Notes: generated by a model not told the origin, from the letters alone. Shown: positions 1 through 8,176, counted from the stretch's first letter. The stretch is 64,000 nt of DNA from Oscillospiraceae bacterium (GCA_017622295.1 JAGARK010000026.1:1-64000), one strand, 5' to 3'. Numbers and translations: made by a program.

Positions 1-83
1 CCCAATTTTTCATTACGCATGGTTTCCACAACCATCTGTTTAAACTCTCCTGTATATCGTTTCTTGGCTACTCCTTTTGCCAT
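1..83 (-). CDS. IS3-like transposase OrfA, N-terminal fragment
   Basis: Only the first 27 codons are in the window; the gene runs off the left edge. Read on the minus strand the start is MAKGVAKKRYTGEFKQM, which resembles the N-terminus of IS3-family OrfA helix-turn-helix proteins (pattern K-R/K-Y-t-x-E-F-K). These proteins bind the element's ends before transposition. The terminal-repeat-like sequence just upstream (131-150) supports the call. The group within IS3 and whether the copy is intact cannot be judged from this fragment. Confidence 0.6.
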   Translation of the reverse strand, partial: MAKGVAKKRYTGEFKQMVVETMRNEKL

Positions 84-150
84 AGAAAAACACCCCATTT
101 CTTAGTACAAGTATTATACCATACTTGTCTAACAAATGGGGGGCAGTTCA
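1..150 (-). mobile_element. End of an IS3-like insertion sequence
   Basis: The transposase start lies at 83 and, outward from it, the sequence ends in TGAACTGCCCCCCATTTGTT (minus strand, 150 to 131). IS3-type elements commonly begin with TG followed by a run of C inside the inverted repeat, so the tip is placed at about 150. A small inverted repeat (ACAAGTAT / ATACTTGT, about 102-128) with a TATAAT on the minus strand sits between tip and gene and may be the transposase promoter/operator. The far end and target duplication are outside the window. Confidence 0.5.
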
Positions 151-189
151 TTTGCGTCCGTTTTTTGTATGCTGCACATTCGGAAGGGG

Positions 190-362
190 AGTTGATTGCA
201 GTTTATCGCGCTGTTGAGCAAACGGATGTAAGGACGGCCCACACAGTAAAAACTGACGAACATTGTATTGGTTCCCGGCGAAATCGTAGCATTGTACCAT
301 CGGGCGATCACAGGTCGCTCCTACGAATTTCATTGTAAGGTGCTCGATAAACGGAAATTTAC
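190..362. repeat. Dispersed repeat family A, copy 1
   Basis: It opens with GATTGCAGTTTATCG and closes with CTCGATAAACGGAAATTTA, an imperfect inverted pair. Internal words (GTTGAGCAAACGGATGTA, TTGTAAGGTGCTCGATAAA) closely match the copy at 32542-32644, but this copy carries about 60 extra central bases. No convincing gene lies here. Together with 363-493, where nothing was recognised, this accounts for the gap before the sugar operon. Confidence 0.65.
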
Positions 363-493
363 ACAATAAACCGCTCACAAAGCGTCACCGGGCACGTATT
401 ATGGTCAGGTCACAGTTCACTGCCAAAATGCACAAATCAACTATCGGTAAATTGTAGGAAACGTTGATTTTCTCAGGGAATTCGCTAAAAAGG

Positions 494-522
494 TTGAAAT
501 TAAAAAACCGTTGCGGTATACT
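494..522 (+). promoter_or_regulatory. Sigma-A promoter of the sugar ABC operon
   Basis: TTGAAA (494-499), 17-base spacer, TATACT (517-522). It lies 75 bases upstream of the binding-protein start and directly before the operator at 539-550. Confidence 0.75.
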
Positions 523-536
523 TAAAAACGAGGATA

Positions 537-552
537 TTGGAAACGTTTCCAG
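537..552. promoter_or_regulatory. LacI/CcpA-type operator
   Basis: GGAAACGTTTCC (539-550) is a perfect 12-base palindrome with the central CG typical of LacI-family operators and close to catabolite-responsive elements. It starts 16 bases after the -10 box, where a bound repressor would block transcription. A related half site, GGAAACGTTGAT, lies at about 457-468, upstream of the -35. The likely ligand is the LacI-type protein at 3879-4886; global control by CcpA is the alternative. Confidence 0.7.
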
Positions 553-597
553 TATCTTACATCGAAACTCGATGAAACATTTTAGGAGGAAAAGATT

Positions 598-1848
598 ATG
601 AAGAAACTGATCGCCCTGCTGCTGGTTCTGGTCATGGTTCTGGGTGTCTTTGCCGGCTGCGCCAAGGCCGACGAGCCTTCCGTCTATTACCTGAACTTCA
701 AGCCCGAATTCGACGAGGCTCTGACTCAGCTGGCCGCTGACTACACCGCCGAGACCGGCGTTGAGGTCAAGATCGTCACCGCCGCTTCCGGCACCTACTC
801 CGACACCCTGAACTCCAACATCAAGGATGTCACCATTTTCAATATCGGCAACATGGCCGGTCTGGCTGACTGGGATGAGTACGCCCTGGACCTGACCGAC
901 ACCGCTATCGCTGCTGAGCTGGCCACCAACGACTTCAACCTGTACAACGAGGCTGGCGAGCTGAAGGCCATCGGCAACTGCTACGAGTCCTTTGGTATCA
1001 TCGTCAACACCGAGCTGCTGGCTACTGCCGGCTACTCCCTGGCTGACATCACCAACTACGAGACCCTGAAGGCTGTCGCTGACGACATCCACGCAAGAGC
1101 TTCCGAGCTGGGCTTCGACGCATTCTCCGCTCCCGGCCTGGACGGCTCCTCTTCCTGGAGATTCTCCGGCCATCTGGCAACCCTGCCCCTGCACTACGAG
1201 GGCGTGAACAGCTCCGTCGCTGAGATCACCGGCGAAAAGCTGGATCTGTTCAAGAACGTTTGGGATCTGTACATCACCGATACCGCCGCTGACCCCACCT
1301 CTCTGTCCACCTCCACCGGTGACGAGTCCACCGCTCAGTTCAAGGAAGGCAAGGCTGTCTTCTATCAGAACGGCACCTGGGAATACTCCGGCCTGATCGA
1401 AGCTGGTCTGACCGACGATCAGCTGGCCATGATTCCCATCTACTGCGGCGCTGAGGGCGAAGAGAACGCTGCTCTGTGCTCCGGTACCGAGAACTGCTGG
1501 GCCATCAACGCCAAGGCATCCGAGGCTGACATCCAGGCTTCCATCGACTTCCTGGTCTGGCTGGTCTCCGATCCCGACGCTTCCGCTGTTTACGTGCAGC
1601 AGCTGGGCGCTGTTCCCTTCAAGAACGCTCCCGCTTCCACCAACAAGTTCGTCAACGACGGCAATGCTATGCTGGCTGAGGGCAAGTCCTCCATCTCCTG
1701 GGCATTCAACTACACTCCCAATGTTGACTCCTGGAGAGCTACCGTTGTCACCGCTCTGGCTTCCTACTCCGCAGGCGGCAGCTGGGACGAAGTCGTCAAG
1801 GCTTTCGTCGATGGCTGGGCATACGAGTACTCCGTCGTCAACGGCTGA
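598..1848 (+). CDS. Sugar ABC transporter substrate-binding lipoprotein
   Basis: 416 residues, typical for family 1 extracellular solute-binding proteins. A signal peptide ends in the lipobox VFAGC (Cys21), so the mature protein should be lipid-anchored outside the membrane, where it captures a sugar for the permeases encoded next. Ribosome binding site AGGAGG (584-589) sits 8 bases before ATG. The C-terminal half has the usual FKEGKAVFYQNGTWEYS region. Codon choice is strongly biased (CTG, GCT, TCC), suggesting high expression. The sugar cannot be named; no glycosidase is adjacent and no ATP-binding subunit is encoded here, so a shared ATPase elsewhere is inferred. Confidence 0.9.
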   Translation: MKKLIALLLVLVMVLGVFAGCAKADEPSVYYLNFKPEFDEALTQLAADYTAETGVEVKIVTAASGTYSDTLNSNIKDVTIFNIGNMAGLADWDEYALDLTDTAIAAELATNDFNLYNEAGELKAIGNCYESFGIIVNTELLATAGYSLADITNYETLKAVADDIHARASELGFDAFSAPGLDGSSSWRFSGHLATLPLHYEGVNSSVAEITGEKLDLFKNVWDLYITDTAADPTSLSTSTGDESTAQFKEGKAVFYQNGTWEYSGLIEAGLTDDQLAMIPIYCGAEGEENAALCSGTENCWAINAKASEADIQASIDFLVWLVSDPDASAVYVQQLGAVPFKNAPASTNKFVNDGNAMLAEGKSSISWAFNYTPNVDSWRATVVTALASYSAGGSWDEVVKAFVDGWAYEYSVVNG

Positions 1849-1880
1849 TTCTGACATCAGAATTTAACTCATCAACTCAA

Positions 1881-1910
1881 TTGGGGCGGGCATTAGCCCG
1901 CCCCTTTGCG
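1881..1910 (+). terminator. Intra-operon hairpin after the binding-protein gene
   Basis: GGGGCGGGC-ATTA-GCCCGCCCC (1883-1904) followed by only TTT. This is a strong stem with a poor U-tract, suited to partial termination or 3'-end protection. It would let the binding protein be made in excess over the permeases, as is usual in such operons. Confidence 0.6.
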
Positions 1911-2009
1911 CATTCCGTGCAGTTCGGGAGCGTGCCTGTGCATGACCTCACCGGCAGGCTCCTGTACTGCACGGCCAATACCGAGAAAATAGAAAGCGAG
2001 GGAACCCCA

Positions 2010-2918
2010 TTGAGCAAAAAAGCTGCCATGATCGGTGCCAACGGCAACCTGATCCGCAAGCCCATTCAGCGCTGGGCACCGCTGTTTATTCTGCCTGTCT
2101 TCCTGTCCTTCTGCATCGGCTTCGTATGGCCCTTCATCCACGGTATTTACCTGTCCTTCTGCAACTTCAACGTTCCCGCAGACGCCAAGTGGGTCGGCTT
2201 TGAGAACTACGCCAAGATCTGGACCGACGCCGGTTTCTGGAACGCCTTCAAAAACACCGCCTGCTTTGCTGTTGTCACCATCGTTCTGATCAACGTCCTG
2301 GCCTTCACCATCGCCTACGCCCTGACCCAGAAGATGCGCGGCTCCAACCTGTTCCGTACCGTCTTCTTCATGCCCAACCTGATCGGCGGCGTCGTCCTGG
2401 GTTACATCTGGAGCATGATCTTCGACGGCATTCTGAAGCAGTATGCCACCTACCTGACCGCCAACGCCACCTATGGCTTCTGGGGTCTGGTCGTCCTGGT
2501 GTCCTGGCAGCAGATCGGCTACATGATGATCATCTACATCGCAGGCCTGCAGGCTGTGCCTGAGGATATGCTGGAAGCCGCCAAGATCGACGGCGCCTCC
2601 GGTTCCCAGACCCTGTTCAAGGTCATCATTCCCAACGTCATGCCCTCCATCACCACCTGCACCTTCCTGACCCTGACCAATGGCTTCAAGCTGTTCGACC
2701 AGAACCTGGCTCTGACCGGCGGTATGCCCAGCATCATGGAAGGCGCCACCAAGGTCAACACCACCGAGCTGCTGGCCCTGAACATCTACTCCACCTATAA
2801 CATCAGCAAGAATTACCACGGCGTTGCCCAGGCCAAGGCAGTTATCTTCTTCATCCTGGTGGCCATCCTGGCAATCGCCCAGCAGACTGCAACCAGCAGC
2901 AAGGAGGTGCAGCAGTAA
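2010..2918 (+). CDS. Sugar ABC transporter permease, MalF/LacF type
   Basis: About 302 residues with six predicted membrane segments. The EAA loop is visible at about residues 185-210 (EAAKIDGASGSQ, then IIPNVMP); it contacts the ATPase. The TTG at 2010 is preferred because GAGGG (1998-2002) lies 6 bases upstream and the product MSKKAAMIGANGNLIRKP is a normal permease N-terminus. An in-frame ATG at 1881 would place its codons inside the hairpin and lacks a binding site. The stop overlaps the next start by one base (TAATG). Confidence 0.88.
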   Translation: MSKKAAMIGANGNLIRKPIQRWAPLFILPVFLSFCIGFVWPFIHGIYLSFCNFNVPADAKWVGFENYAKIWTDAGFWNAFKNTACFAVVTIVLINVLAFTIAYALTQKMRGSNLFRTVFFMPNLIGGVVLGYIWSMIFDGILKQYATYLTANATYGFWGLVVLVSWQQIGYMMIIYIAGLQAVPEDMLEAAKIDGASGSQTLFKVIIPNVMPSITTCTFLTLTNGFKLFDQNLALTGGMPSIMEGATKVNTTELLALNIYSTYNISKNYHGVAQAKAVIFFILVAILAIAQQTATSSKEVQQ

Positions 2919-3778
2919 TGGCTAAGGACAACAAGATCAAGAAGTATTCCACCGGCAGCACCATTCTGACTGCGGTTTTCGTGGTCATCTGCCTGGTGTG
3001 GGTCATGCCCATCTTTGAGGTCGTCACCAACTCCCTCAAGAGCAACAACTACATCAATCTGGACGTTTTCGCCCTGCCCAACGCAGAGTCCTTTGTTGGC
3101 TTCGCCAACTACCTGACTGGCCTGACCTTTGGTAACTACCCCTTCCTGAAGTCCGCCGGCTACAGCGTCTTCATCAGCGTTGTCTCTACGTTCCTGATCC
3201 TGCTGTGCTGCTCCATGGCAGCCTGGTACATCGTCCGCGTCCAGAGCAAGTTCGCACAGTTTTTCTACTATCTGTGCCTGTTCTCCATGATCGTTCCCTT
3301 CCAGATGGTCATGTTCACCCTGACCAACACCGCCGGCTCCCTGTACCTGAATACTCCCTGGACCATTCCCGTGATCTACCTGGGCTTTGGTGCGGGTCTT
3401 GCGATCTTTATGTTCGTGGGCTTTGTTAAGGGTCTGCCTCTGGAGATCGAAGAAGCTGCCGCCATTGACGGCTGCGGCCCCGTCCGTACCTTCTTCAATG
3501 TGGTGCTTCCCATGCTGAAGCCCACCCTGATCTCTGTCGGCATTCTGGAACTGATGTGGGTCTGGAACGACTATCTGCTGCCCTACCTGGTTCTGGATAT
3601 CACCGAGTACCGGACCATTCCCATCCATGTCCAGTATCTGAAGGGCTCTTACGGCACCGTGGACCTGGGCGCGACCATGGCCGTCATCATGATGGCAATC
3701 CTGCCCATCATCATTGTCTATCTGTTCTGTCAGAAGTACATCATCAAGGGCGTCGCAGCCGGCGCAGTCAAGGGCTGA
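2918..3778 (+). CDS. Sugar ABC transporter permease, MalG type
   Basis: 286 residues with about six membrane segments; second half of the permease pair. The EAA loop (EEAAAIDGCGP, then VLPMLKPT) is at about residues 175-205. AAGGAGG at 2901-2907 inside the previous gene and the 1-base overlap indicate translational coupling. It should import the sugar delivered by the 598-1848 lipoprotein. A stem-loop at 3792-3837 ends the operon. Confidence 0.9.
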   Translation: MAKDNKIKKYSTGSTILTAVFVVICLVWVMPIFEVVTNSLKSNNYINLDVFALPNAESFVGFANYLTGLTFGNYPFLKSAGYSVFISVVSTFLILLCCSMAAWYIVRVQSKFAQFFYYLCLFSMIVPFQMVMFTLTNTAGSLYLNTPWTIPVIYLGFGAGLAIFMFVGFVKGLPLEIEEAAAIDGCGPVRTFFNVVLPMLKPTLISVGILELMWVWNDYLLPYLVLDITEYRTIPIHVQYLKGSYGTVDLGATMAVIMMAILPIIIVYLFCQKYIIKGVAAGAVKG

Positions 3779-3790
3779 TCCGTTAAAACG

Positions 3791-3843
3791 CAAAGTGGAA
3801 AGTTGAACGTTTCGCGAAATTGGCAACTTTCCACTTTCAGTTT
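3791..3843 (+). terminator. Terminator of the sugar importer operon
   Basis: A 14-base stem, AAAGTGGAAAGTTG (3792-3805) with CAACTTTCCACTTT (3824-3837), followed by a T-rich stretch. It separates the importer from the regulator. Confidence 0.65.
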
Positions 3844-3878
3844 TCAGTCACCATTTGAATGAGGAGGTGTCCCGTGTA

Positions 3879-4886
3879 ATGACAATCAAAGATCTGGCAG
3901 CCCAGACCGGTTATTCCGTGGGTACCATTTCCCGGGTCCTGAACAACCAGCCCAACGTCAGCGAAAAAGCCCGGGCGGCCATTCTGGCCGCTGCCGCGGA
4001 AAGCGGCTTTCAGCTCAATACCAATGCCAAGCAGCTCAAGCAGCAGCACTCCAACTGCGTCGTCGTGGTGGTCAAAGGTACCTCCAACGAGTTCTTCAGC
4101 GGTCTGGTGGAATCCATCCAGGCCCGCATGGCGCAGACGCCCTATCCTCTGATCGTCGACTACATTGACGAGGACAGCAACGAGGTCCTGCGGGCATTGC
4201 AGCTGTGCCGGGAGAAGAAGCCCCTGGGCCTCCTGTTCCTGGGCGCCAACCGTCAGAACCTTCAGGCGGATTTCGGCAAAATCGGCCTGCCCTGCGTGGT
4301 GGTCACCAACAGCGCCGCGGATCTGGAATTCCCAAATCTGAGCAGCGTCGCCTCCGATGACCGCCAGGCCACCCGGGAGGCCATCGACGCGCTGGCGGGA
4401 CTGGGCCACCGGAAATTCGCCATCATCGGCGGTGAGCATCGGATCTCCGGCACTGCCGGACAGCGCTACCGGGGCTGTCTGGAAGCCTTCCAGGCCAACG
4501 GCATCGCCTTTGACGAAGAACTGGACTATGAGGCCGTCCGCTTCTCCTACGACGGCGGTTATCAGGCCGCAGAGCGGCTGCTGGCCAGGAATCGCGGCTT
4601 TACAGCCCTGTTCGCCATGGCGGATGTCATGGCCATCGGCGCCATCCGGGCCCTGACCGACCACGGACTGCGGGTTCCTGAGGATGTATCCGTCATGGGC
4701 TTTGACGGGCTGAAGATCGGAGATTACACCGTTCCGAAGCTTGCAACCGTCCGCCAGGATGTGGACGCCCTGGCCGAGGAGAGCATCCGCATCCTCCAGG
4801 AAAACATCACTCAGCTCCGCCCGCCCCGTCACAAGACCGTTCCTGTCAGCCTGGAGCTGAAGGAAAGCGCAAAATTTGTAAAATAA
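3879..4886 (+). CDS. LacI-family transcriptional regulator
   Basis: 335 residues from the chosen ATG. The N-terminal helix-turn-helix (MTIKDLAAQTGYSVGTISRV) and hinge are followed by a periplasmic-binding-protein-like sensor domain from about residue 57 to the end (ends ...VPVSLELKESAKF). The start at 3879 gives the canonical MTIKD beginning and has GAGGAGGT at 3861-3868; an in-frame ATG at 3855 would precede that site. Placement after the importer and the palindrome at 539-550 suggest it represses the sugar operon until an effector sugar binds. The effector is unknown. Confidence 0.88.
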   Translation: MTIKDLAAQTGYSVGTISRVLNNQPNVSEKARAAILAAAAESGFQLNTNAKQLKQQHSNCVVVVVKGTSNEFFSGLVESIQARMAQTPYPLIVDYIDEDSNEVLRALQLCREKKPLGLLFLGANRQNLQADFGKIGLPCVVVTNSAADLEFPNLSSVASDDRQATREAIDALAGLGHRKFAIIGGEHRISGTAGQRYRGCLEAFQANGIAFDEELDYEAVRFSYDGGYQAAERLLARNRGFTALFAMADVMAIGAIRALTDHGLRVPEDVSVMGFDGLKIGDYTVPKLATVRQDVDALAEESIRILQENITQLRPPRHKTVPVSLELKESAKFVK

Positions 4887-4897
4887 GAACAACTTTC

Positions 4898-4927
4898 CAG
4901 GACCGCAGCAGCCGCTGCGGTCCTTTT
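4898..4927 (+). terminator. Terminator after the LacI-type gene
   Basis: GGACCGCAG (4900-4908) pairs with CTGCGGTCC (4915-4923), followed by TTTT. Confidence 0.75.
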
Positions 4928-4992
4928 GCACAAAAAAAACCTGTCTCTTTTAGTCAAAACATAAAAAGTAGTATGGTCTGCTTACATAATGT

Positions 4993-5021
4993 TTGCATTT
5001 TATTCACATCTGCTTTATAAT
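4993..5021 (+). promoter_or_regulatory. Promoter of the purine permease gene
   Basis: TTGCAT (4993-4998), 17-base spacer, TATAAT (5016-5021). The inferred leader is about 80 bases and holds a hairpin, CTGCCGGA (5034-5041) with TCCGGCAG (5063-5070). I could not fit the conserved purine-riboswitch core to it. Confidence 0.7.
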
Positions 5022-5109
5022 ATAGTTAACTTTCTGCCGGACTGCATTTGCATTTTTCACTTTCCGGCAGCGTTTACCCCTGCAAAAAAAAACCTTAGGA
5101 GGAAAAAAC

Positions 5110-6552
5110 ATGAGCAAACCCAAAAATGCGTTGGACCGCTATTTCGGTTACTCCGAAAGAGGCTCCAGCATCAAGACGGAAGTGCTGGCCGGTCTGACTA
5201 CCTACATCGCCCTGGCCTACATTCTGATCCTGAACCCCCTGTACCTGTCCGATCCCTACGCTGTCGAAGGCTGGATCCATGCTGATCCCATCCTGCACGA
5301 CAAGATCTACAACGGTGTCTTCATCGGTACCTGTCTGGGCGCTTTCATCGGCACCGGTCTGTGCGCCGTGTATGCAAAGGTTCCCTATGCTCAGGCACCC
5401 GGCATGGGCCTGAACGCCTTCTTTGCTTACACCGTCTGCCTGTCCATGGGCTACACCTACTGGCAGGCTCTGGTCGTTGTCTTCATCTCCGGCTGCCTGT
5501 TCATCCTGATCTCTGCTGTCGGCATCCGTGAAGCCATCGTCAAGTCCATCCCCGATTCCATCAAGACCGCTATCACCCCCGGTATCGGCCTGTTTATCAC
5601 CATCCTGGGCCTGAAGTCCGGCGGCGTCGTCGTCGGCAACAGCGCTACCCTGGTCGCTCTGGTTGACTTCGCTGCCTGGAAGAACGGCGATGTCGCTGCT
5701 GTTATGCCCGGCATCATGAATGGCCTGCTGTGCGTCATCGGCCTGGCTATCATCGGCTTCCTGGTTGCTAAGAACATCAACGGTGCTGTCGTCATCGGCA
5801 TCATCCTGACCACCATCATCGGCATCCCCATGGGTGTTACCCAGATCGGCAACCTGAACTTCAACGTCGTTCAGCCCGTCAAGGACTTCTTCGAAGTTTC
5901 CTTCCTGAAGCTGGACTTCGCCGGCATGTTCGCTGTTAAGGACGGCGGCACCATTGGTGACACCATCCTGACCGTTGTTCTGCTGGTCATCTCCTTCTCC
6001 CTGGTCAACATGTTCGACTCCATCGGCACTCTGCTGGGCGCTGCAAAGCAGGCTGGCATGGTCGACAAGGACGGCAATGCCCTGCGCATGAAGGAAGCTC
6101 TGATGGCTGACGCTATCTCCACCGCAGCCGGCGCTCTGGTCGGTACCTCCACCGTTACCACCACTGTCGAGTCCGCTTCCGGTATCGCAGCCGGCGGCCG
6201 CACCGGTCTGACCTCCGCTGTCACCGCTCTGCTGTTCCTGGCTTCCATCATCCTGGCTCCCATCGTTGCCATCATCCCCGCTGCCGCTACCGCTCCCGTT
6301 CTGGTTTACGTCGGCGTTCTGATGCTGTCCAACGTTAAGGATGTTGACTTCAGCGACATGACCAACGCTATCCCCGCTTTCTGCACCATCGTGTTCATGC
6401 CCTTCACCTACTCCATCGCCAACGGCGTTGCATTCGGCCTGATCACTCACTGCCTGCTGAAGGCTCTGTGCGGCAAGTTCAAGGAAATCAAGCCTCTGTG
6501 CCTGATCGTTGCTCTGATGTTCCTGTTCCGTTACGCATTCATGTCCATGTAA
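5110..6552 (+). CDS. NCS2-family purine permease (hypoxanthine/guanine type)
   Basis: 480 residues with at least 12 hydrophobic segments. Signatures of the AzgA/PbuG branch are present: GLTTYIALAYILILNP near the N-terminus, PGMGLNAFFAY, MFDSIGTLLG, and ESASGIAAGGRTGLTS. Members take up hypoxanthine, guanine or adenine by proton symport for salvage. AGGAGG at 5097-5102 fixes the ATG. It is a single-gene unit between its own promoter and a terminator. Codon bias resembles the 598 gene, suggesting strong expression. Substrate preference among purines cannot be read from sequence alone. Confidence 0.88.
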   Translation: MSKPKNALDRYFGYSERGSSIKTEVLAGLTTYIALAYILILNPLYLSDPYAVEGWIHADPILHDKIYNGVFIGTCLGAFIGTGLCAVYAKVPYAQAPGMGLNAFFAYTVCLSMGYTYWQALVVVFISGCLFILISAVGIREAIVKSIPDSIKTAITPGIGLFITILGLKSGGVVVGNSATLVALVDFAAWKNGDVAAVMPGIMNGLLCVIGLAIIGFLVAKNINGAVVIGIILTTIIGIPMGVTQIGNLNFNVVQPVKDFFEVSFLKLDFAGMFAVKDGGTIGDTILTVVLLVISFSLVNMFDSIGTLLGAAKQAGMVDKDGNALRMKEALMADAISTAAGALVGTSTVTTTVESASGIAAGGRTGLTSAVTALLFLASIILAPIVAIIPAAATAPVLVYVGVLMLSNVKDVDFSDMTNAIPAFCTIVFMPFTYSIANGVAFGLITHCLLKALCGKFKEIKPLCLIVALMFLFRYAFMSM

Positions 6553-6591
6553 TCGGAGCTGCTGCTCAACTTACATAGCTGAATAACAAGA

Positions 6592-6621
6592 ACCCGGCAG
6601 TCGAAAGACTGCCGGGTTTTT
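6592..6621 (+). terminator. Terminator of the purine permease gene
   Basis: ACCCGGCAGTC-GAAA-GACTGCCGGGT followed by TTTT. Confidence 0.85.
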
Positions 6622-6636
6622 CTCAGGTTTGTCCAT

Positions 6637-6667
6637 AAAAAAGAGGAGCCGAAGCTCCTCTTTTTAT
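6637..6667 (-). terminator. Terminator of the nrdR transcript
   Basis: GAGGAGC-CGAA-GCTCCTC flanked by A and T runs. It can act in both directions but is placed to end the minus-strand nrdR unit. Confidence 0.75.
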
Positions 6668-7132
6668 TTAGTTCTTAGCTCTCAGCTCACCCTTGGCATC
6701 ATACCGGGTGGCTACGCAGAGATTGATTACCAGGCAGGAAACCGCCGCGGCCACTGCCTGCCACACCACGCATTTCACCGCGGAGCTCAGGATATCCATG
6801 ATCTCCTGACCACGGAAGCTGCTGCAGATCAGCAGCATCACAGCTGTGAGGATCAGGCCCAGAAGACCCCAGACAATGCCCGCCAGGCGCTGGGAAAACC
6901 GCCAGGCATTGACGCTTCCCATGCCAAAATAGCACCGGTAGCCGAAATGGTAGTTGGCCTCCTTCGGAGAGACCAGCAGGTACGCCAATCCCAGGATCAG
7001 CAAAATGATCGGCCCCGCCATCACGGCGATCCGGGCTACCAGCTCCACCTTGCCCACAATGGTATCCAGCTCCGGCAGCAGCGCCGCCGGATCAAATTCA
7101 TCCATCAATGTCTTCAGATCTTCGATGGTCAT
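6668..7132 (-). CDS. SdpI-like small membrane protein
   Basis: 154 residues with about four membrane segments. The segment FGYRCYFGMGSVNAWRFSQRL at about 65-85 resembles the GYR-x(n)-AW-x-F-x-x-R signature of the SdpI/YhfL family, whose best-known member gives immunity to the Bacillus SdpC toxin; most members have no assigned role. It begins 3 bases after the nrdR stop, with GGAGGG overlapping that stop, so the two are cotranscribed. Nothing toxin-like is adjacent, so an immunity role is not inferred. Confidence 0.6.
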   Translation of the reverse strand: MTIEDLKTLMDEFDPAALLPELDTIVGKVELVARIAVMAGPIILLILGLAYLLVSPKEANYHFGYRCYFGMGSVNAWRFSQRLAGIVWGLLGLILTAVMLLICSSFRGQEIMDILSSAVKCVVWQAVAAAVSCLVINLCVATRYDAKGELRAKN

Positions 7133-7135
7133 AGT

Positions 7136-7588
7136 TTATCCCTCCAGGAGTTTGCTGATCTCCCGCACGAAGCTGTTGACATCCTGGAACCGGCGATAGA
7201 CCGAGGCGAAGCGGATGTATGCCACTTCGTCCAGGGGCTTGAGCCGCTCGAGGATCATCTCGCCGATCTTGTCGGTGCTGATCTCCCGCTCCAGAGAGTT
7301 CTGGATGGACTGCTCGATCTCCGTGGTGATACGGTCCAGATCGGCCACATTCACCTTCCGCTTGTCAAACGCGCGAATCATGCTGTTGAGAATCTTGTTT
7401 CGGTCGAAAGGCTGGCGGGACCCGTTTTTCTTCACCACAATGATCGGCAGACTTTCCACGATCTCATAGGTGGTGAACCGGCGCTGGCAGCCCATACACT
7501 CCCGGCGGCGGCGAATGCTCAGACCATCATCGCTGTGACGGGAATCGACGACTTTGCTGTCCTGATCTCCGCAAAAAGGACACTTCAT
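7136..7588 (-). CDS. nrdR: Transcriptional repressor NrdR
   Basis: 150 residues, the standard length. The zinc ribbon is formed by Cys3, Cys6, Cys31 and Cys34 (KCPFC ... RRECMGC), followed by the ATP-cone that senses dATP/ATP (from VVKKNGSRQPFDRNKI). NrdR binds NrdR boxes to repress ribonucleotide reductase genes. The ATG at 7588 is chosen because MKCPFCG is the invariant start; an in-frame start at 7711 would add 41 residues reading through the promoter. Confidence 0.97.
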   Translation of the reverse strand: MKCPFCGDQDSKVVDSRHSDDGLSIRRRRECMGCQRRFTTYEIVESLPIIVVKKNGSRQPFDRNKILNSMIRAFDKRKVNVADLDRITTEIEQSIQNSLEREISTDKIGEMILERLKPLDEVAYIRFASVYRRFQDVNSFVREISKLLEG

Positions 7589-7624
7589 AGAAGAATCCAC
7601 ACCCTTTCGGTTAATTATTGTATC

Positions 7625-7653
7625 ATTATAACAGAATTCCTTTGCACTGTCAA
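7625..7653 (-). promoter_or_regulatory. Promoter of nrdR
   Basis: Minus strand: TTGACA (7653-7648), 17-base spacer, TATAAT (7630-7625). A consensus-grade sigma-A promoter. Confidence 0.85.
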
Positions 7654-7664
7654 CAAATCCGGTG

Positions 7665-7693
7665 TTTACAAAAAGGCGCCCATGGGGTAAAAT
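7665..7693 (+). promoter_or_regulatory. Promoter of the 7730 gene
   Basis: TTTACA (7665-7670), 17-base spacer, TAAAAT (7688-7693), divergent from and 12 bases away from the nrdR promoter. Confidence 0.6.
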
Positions 7694-7729
7694 GATGGCA
7701 TCGAATCGCACCCTTCAAAGGAGAATCCC

Positions 7730-8134
7730 ATGAATCAAAAATCCTGCTTCGCCCTCTGGGGCGGTATGTTCGCCCTGTGCGCAGGCCTCGGCTTTATTGC
7801 AGAGCCTGTCGGCCTTTTGAAAGCCCTGATGGTACTGTTGTCCCTCGGCTTTTTCGTCCCGGGCTTTTTGCTATTGCGCGACGCCCGCCGGCGTGGCGAC
7901 CGGAATACTCTGGCACTGATCCGCAATCTGGCGGCGCTGTCTCTATTGACTACGCTGATCCTGCTCATTGCAAATTTTTTGTCCGTGATGGCCGGAGAAA
8001 TCCTCGGCAGCATCCTCTATTATGTCCTGATCATCGTGTCGGCACCCATGATCTGCGGCCAATACTGGGCTGTCAGTCTCTTCCTGTGGGCCTGTCTGAT
8101 GATCGCCGCCGGCAGATACCTTAAGCACAAATAA
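7730..8134 (+). CDS. Small membrane protein of unknown function
   Basis: 134 residues with four predicted membrane segments (about 8-25, 30-48, 65-90, 95-128) and a basic cytoplasmic loop (RDARRRGDRN, about 50-60). AAAGGAG lies just upstream of the ATG. It has its own promoter and terminator and is divergent from nrdR. I do not recognise the family; no catalytic motif is visible. Confidence 0.7.
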   Translation: MNQKSCFALWGGMFALCAGLGFIAEPVGLLKALMVLLSLGFFVPGFLLLRDARRRGDRNTLALIRNLAALSLLTTLILLIANFLSVMAGEILGSILYYVLIIVSAPMICGQYWAVSLFLWACLMIAAGRYLKHK

Positions 8135-8176
8135 GCAACGCCCCGGATGCAATACAGCATCCGGGGTTGCGTTTTG
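8135..8176 (+). terminator. Terminator of the 7730 gene
   Basis: AACGCCCCGGATGC pairs with GCATCCGGGGTTGCG across a short loop, followed by TTTT. Confidence 0.8.

Noticed and set aside
190..362. Small gene in the leader gap
   Set aside because: Short frames on the minus strand overlap the repeat and lack ribosome binding sites.
385..1857. Long open frame antisense to the binding-protein gene (490 residues)
   Set aside because: Gly/Val/Asp/Gln-rich low-complexity product, a mirror of biased GCC/CTG/TCC codons; no ribosome binding site.
5022..5109. Purine riboswitch before the NCS2 permease
   Set aside because: The conserved loop and junction sequences could not be fitted; only one generic hairpin is present.
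6668..7132. Toxin-immunity system based on the SdpI-like gene
   Set aside because: No toxin gene or peptide precursor is adjacent; its partner is nrdR.
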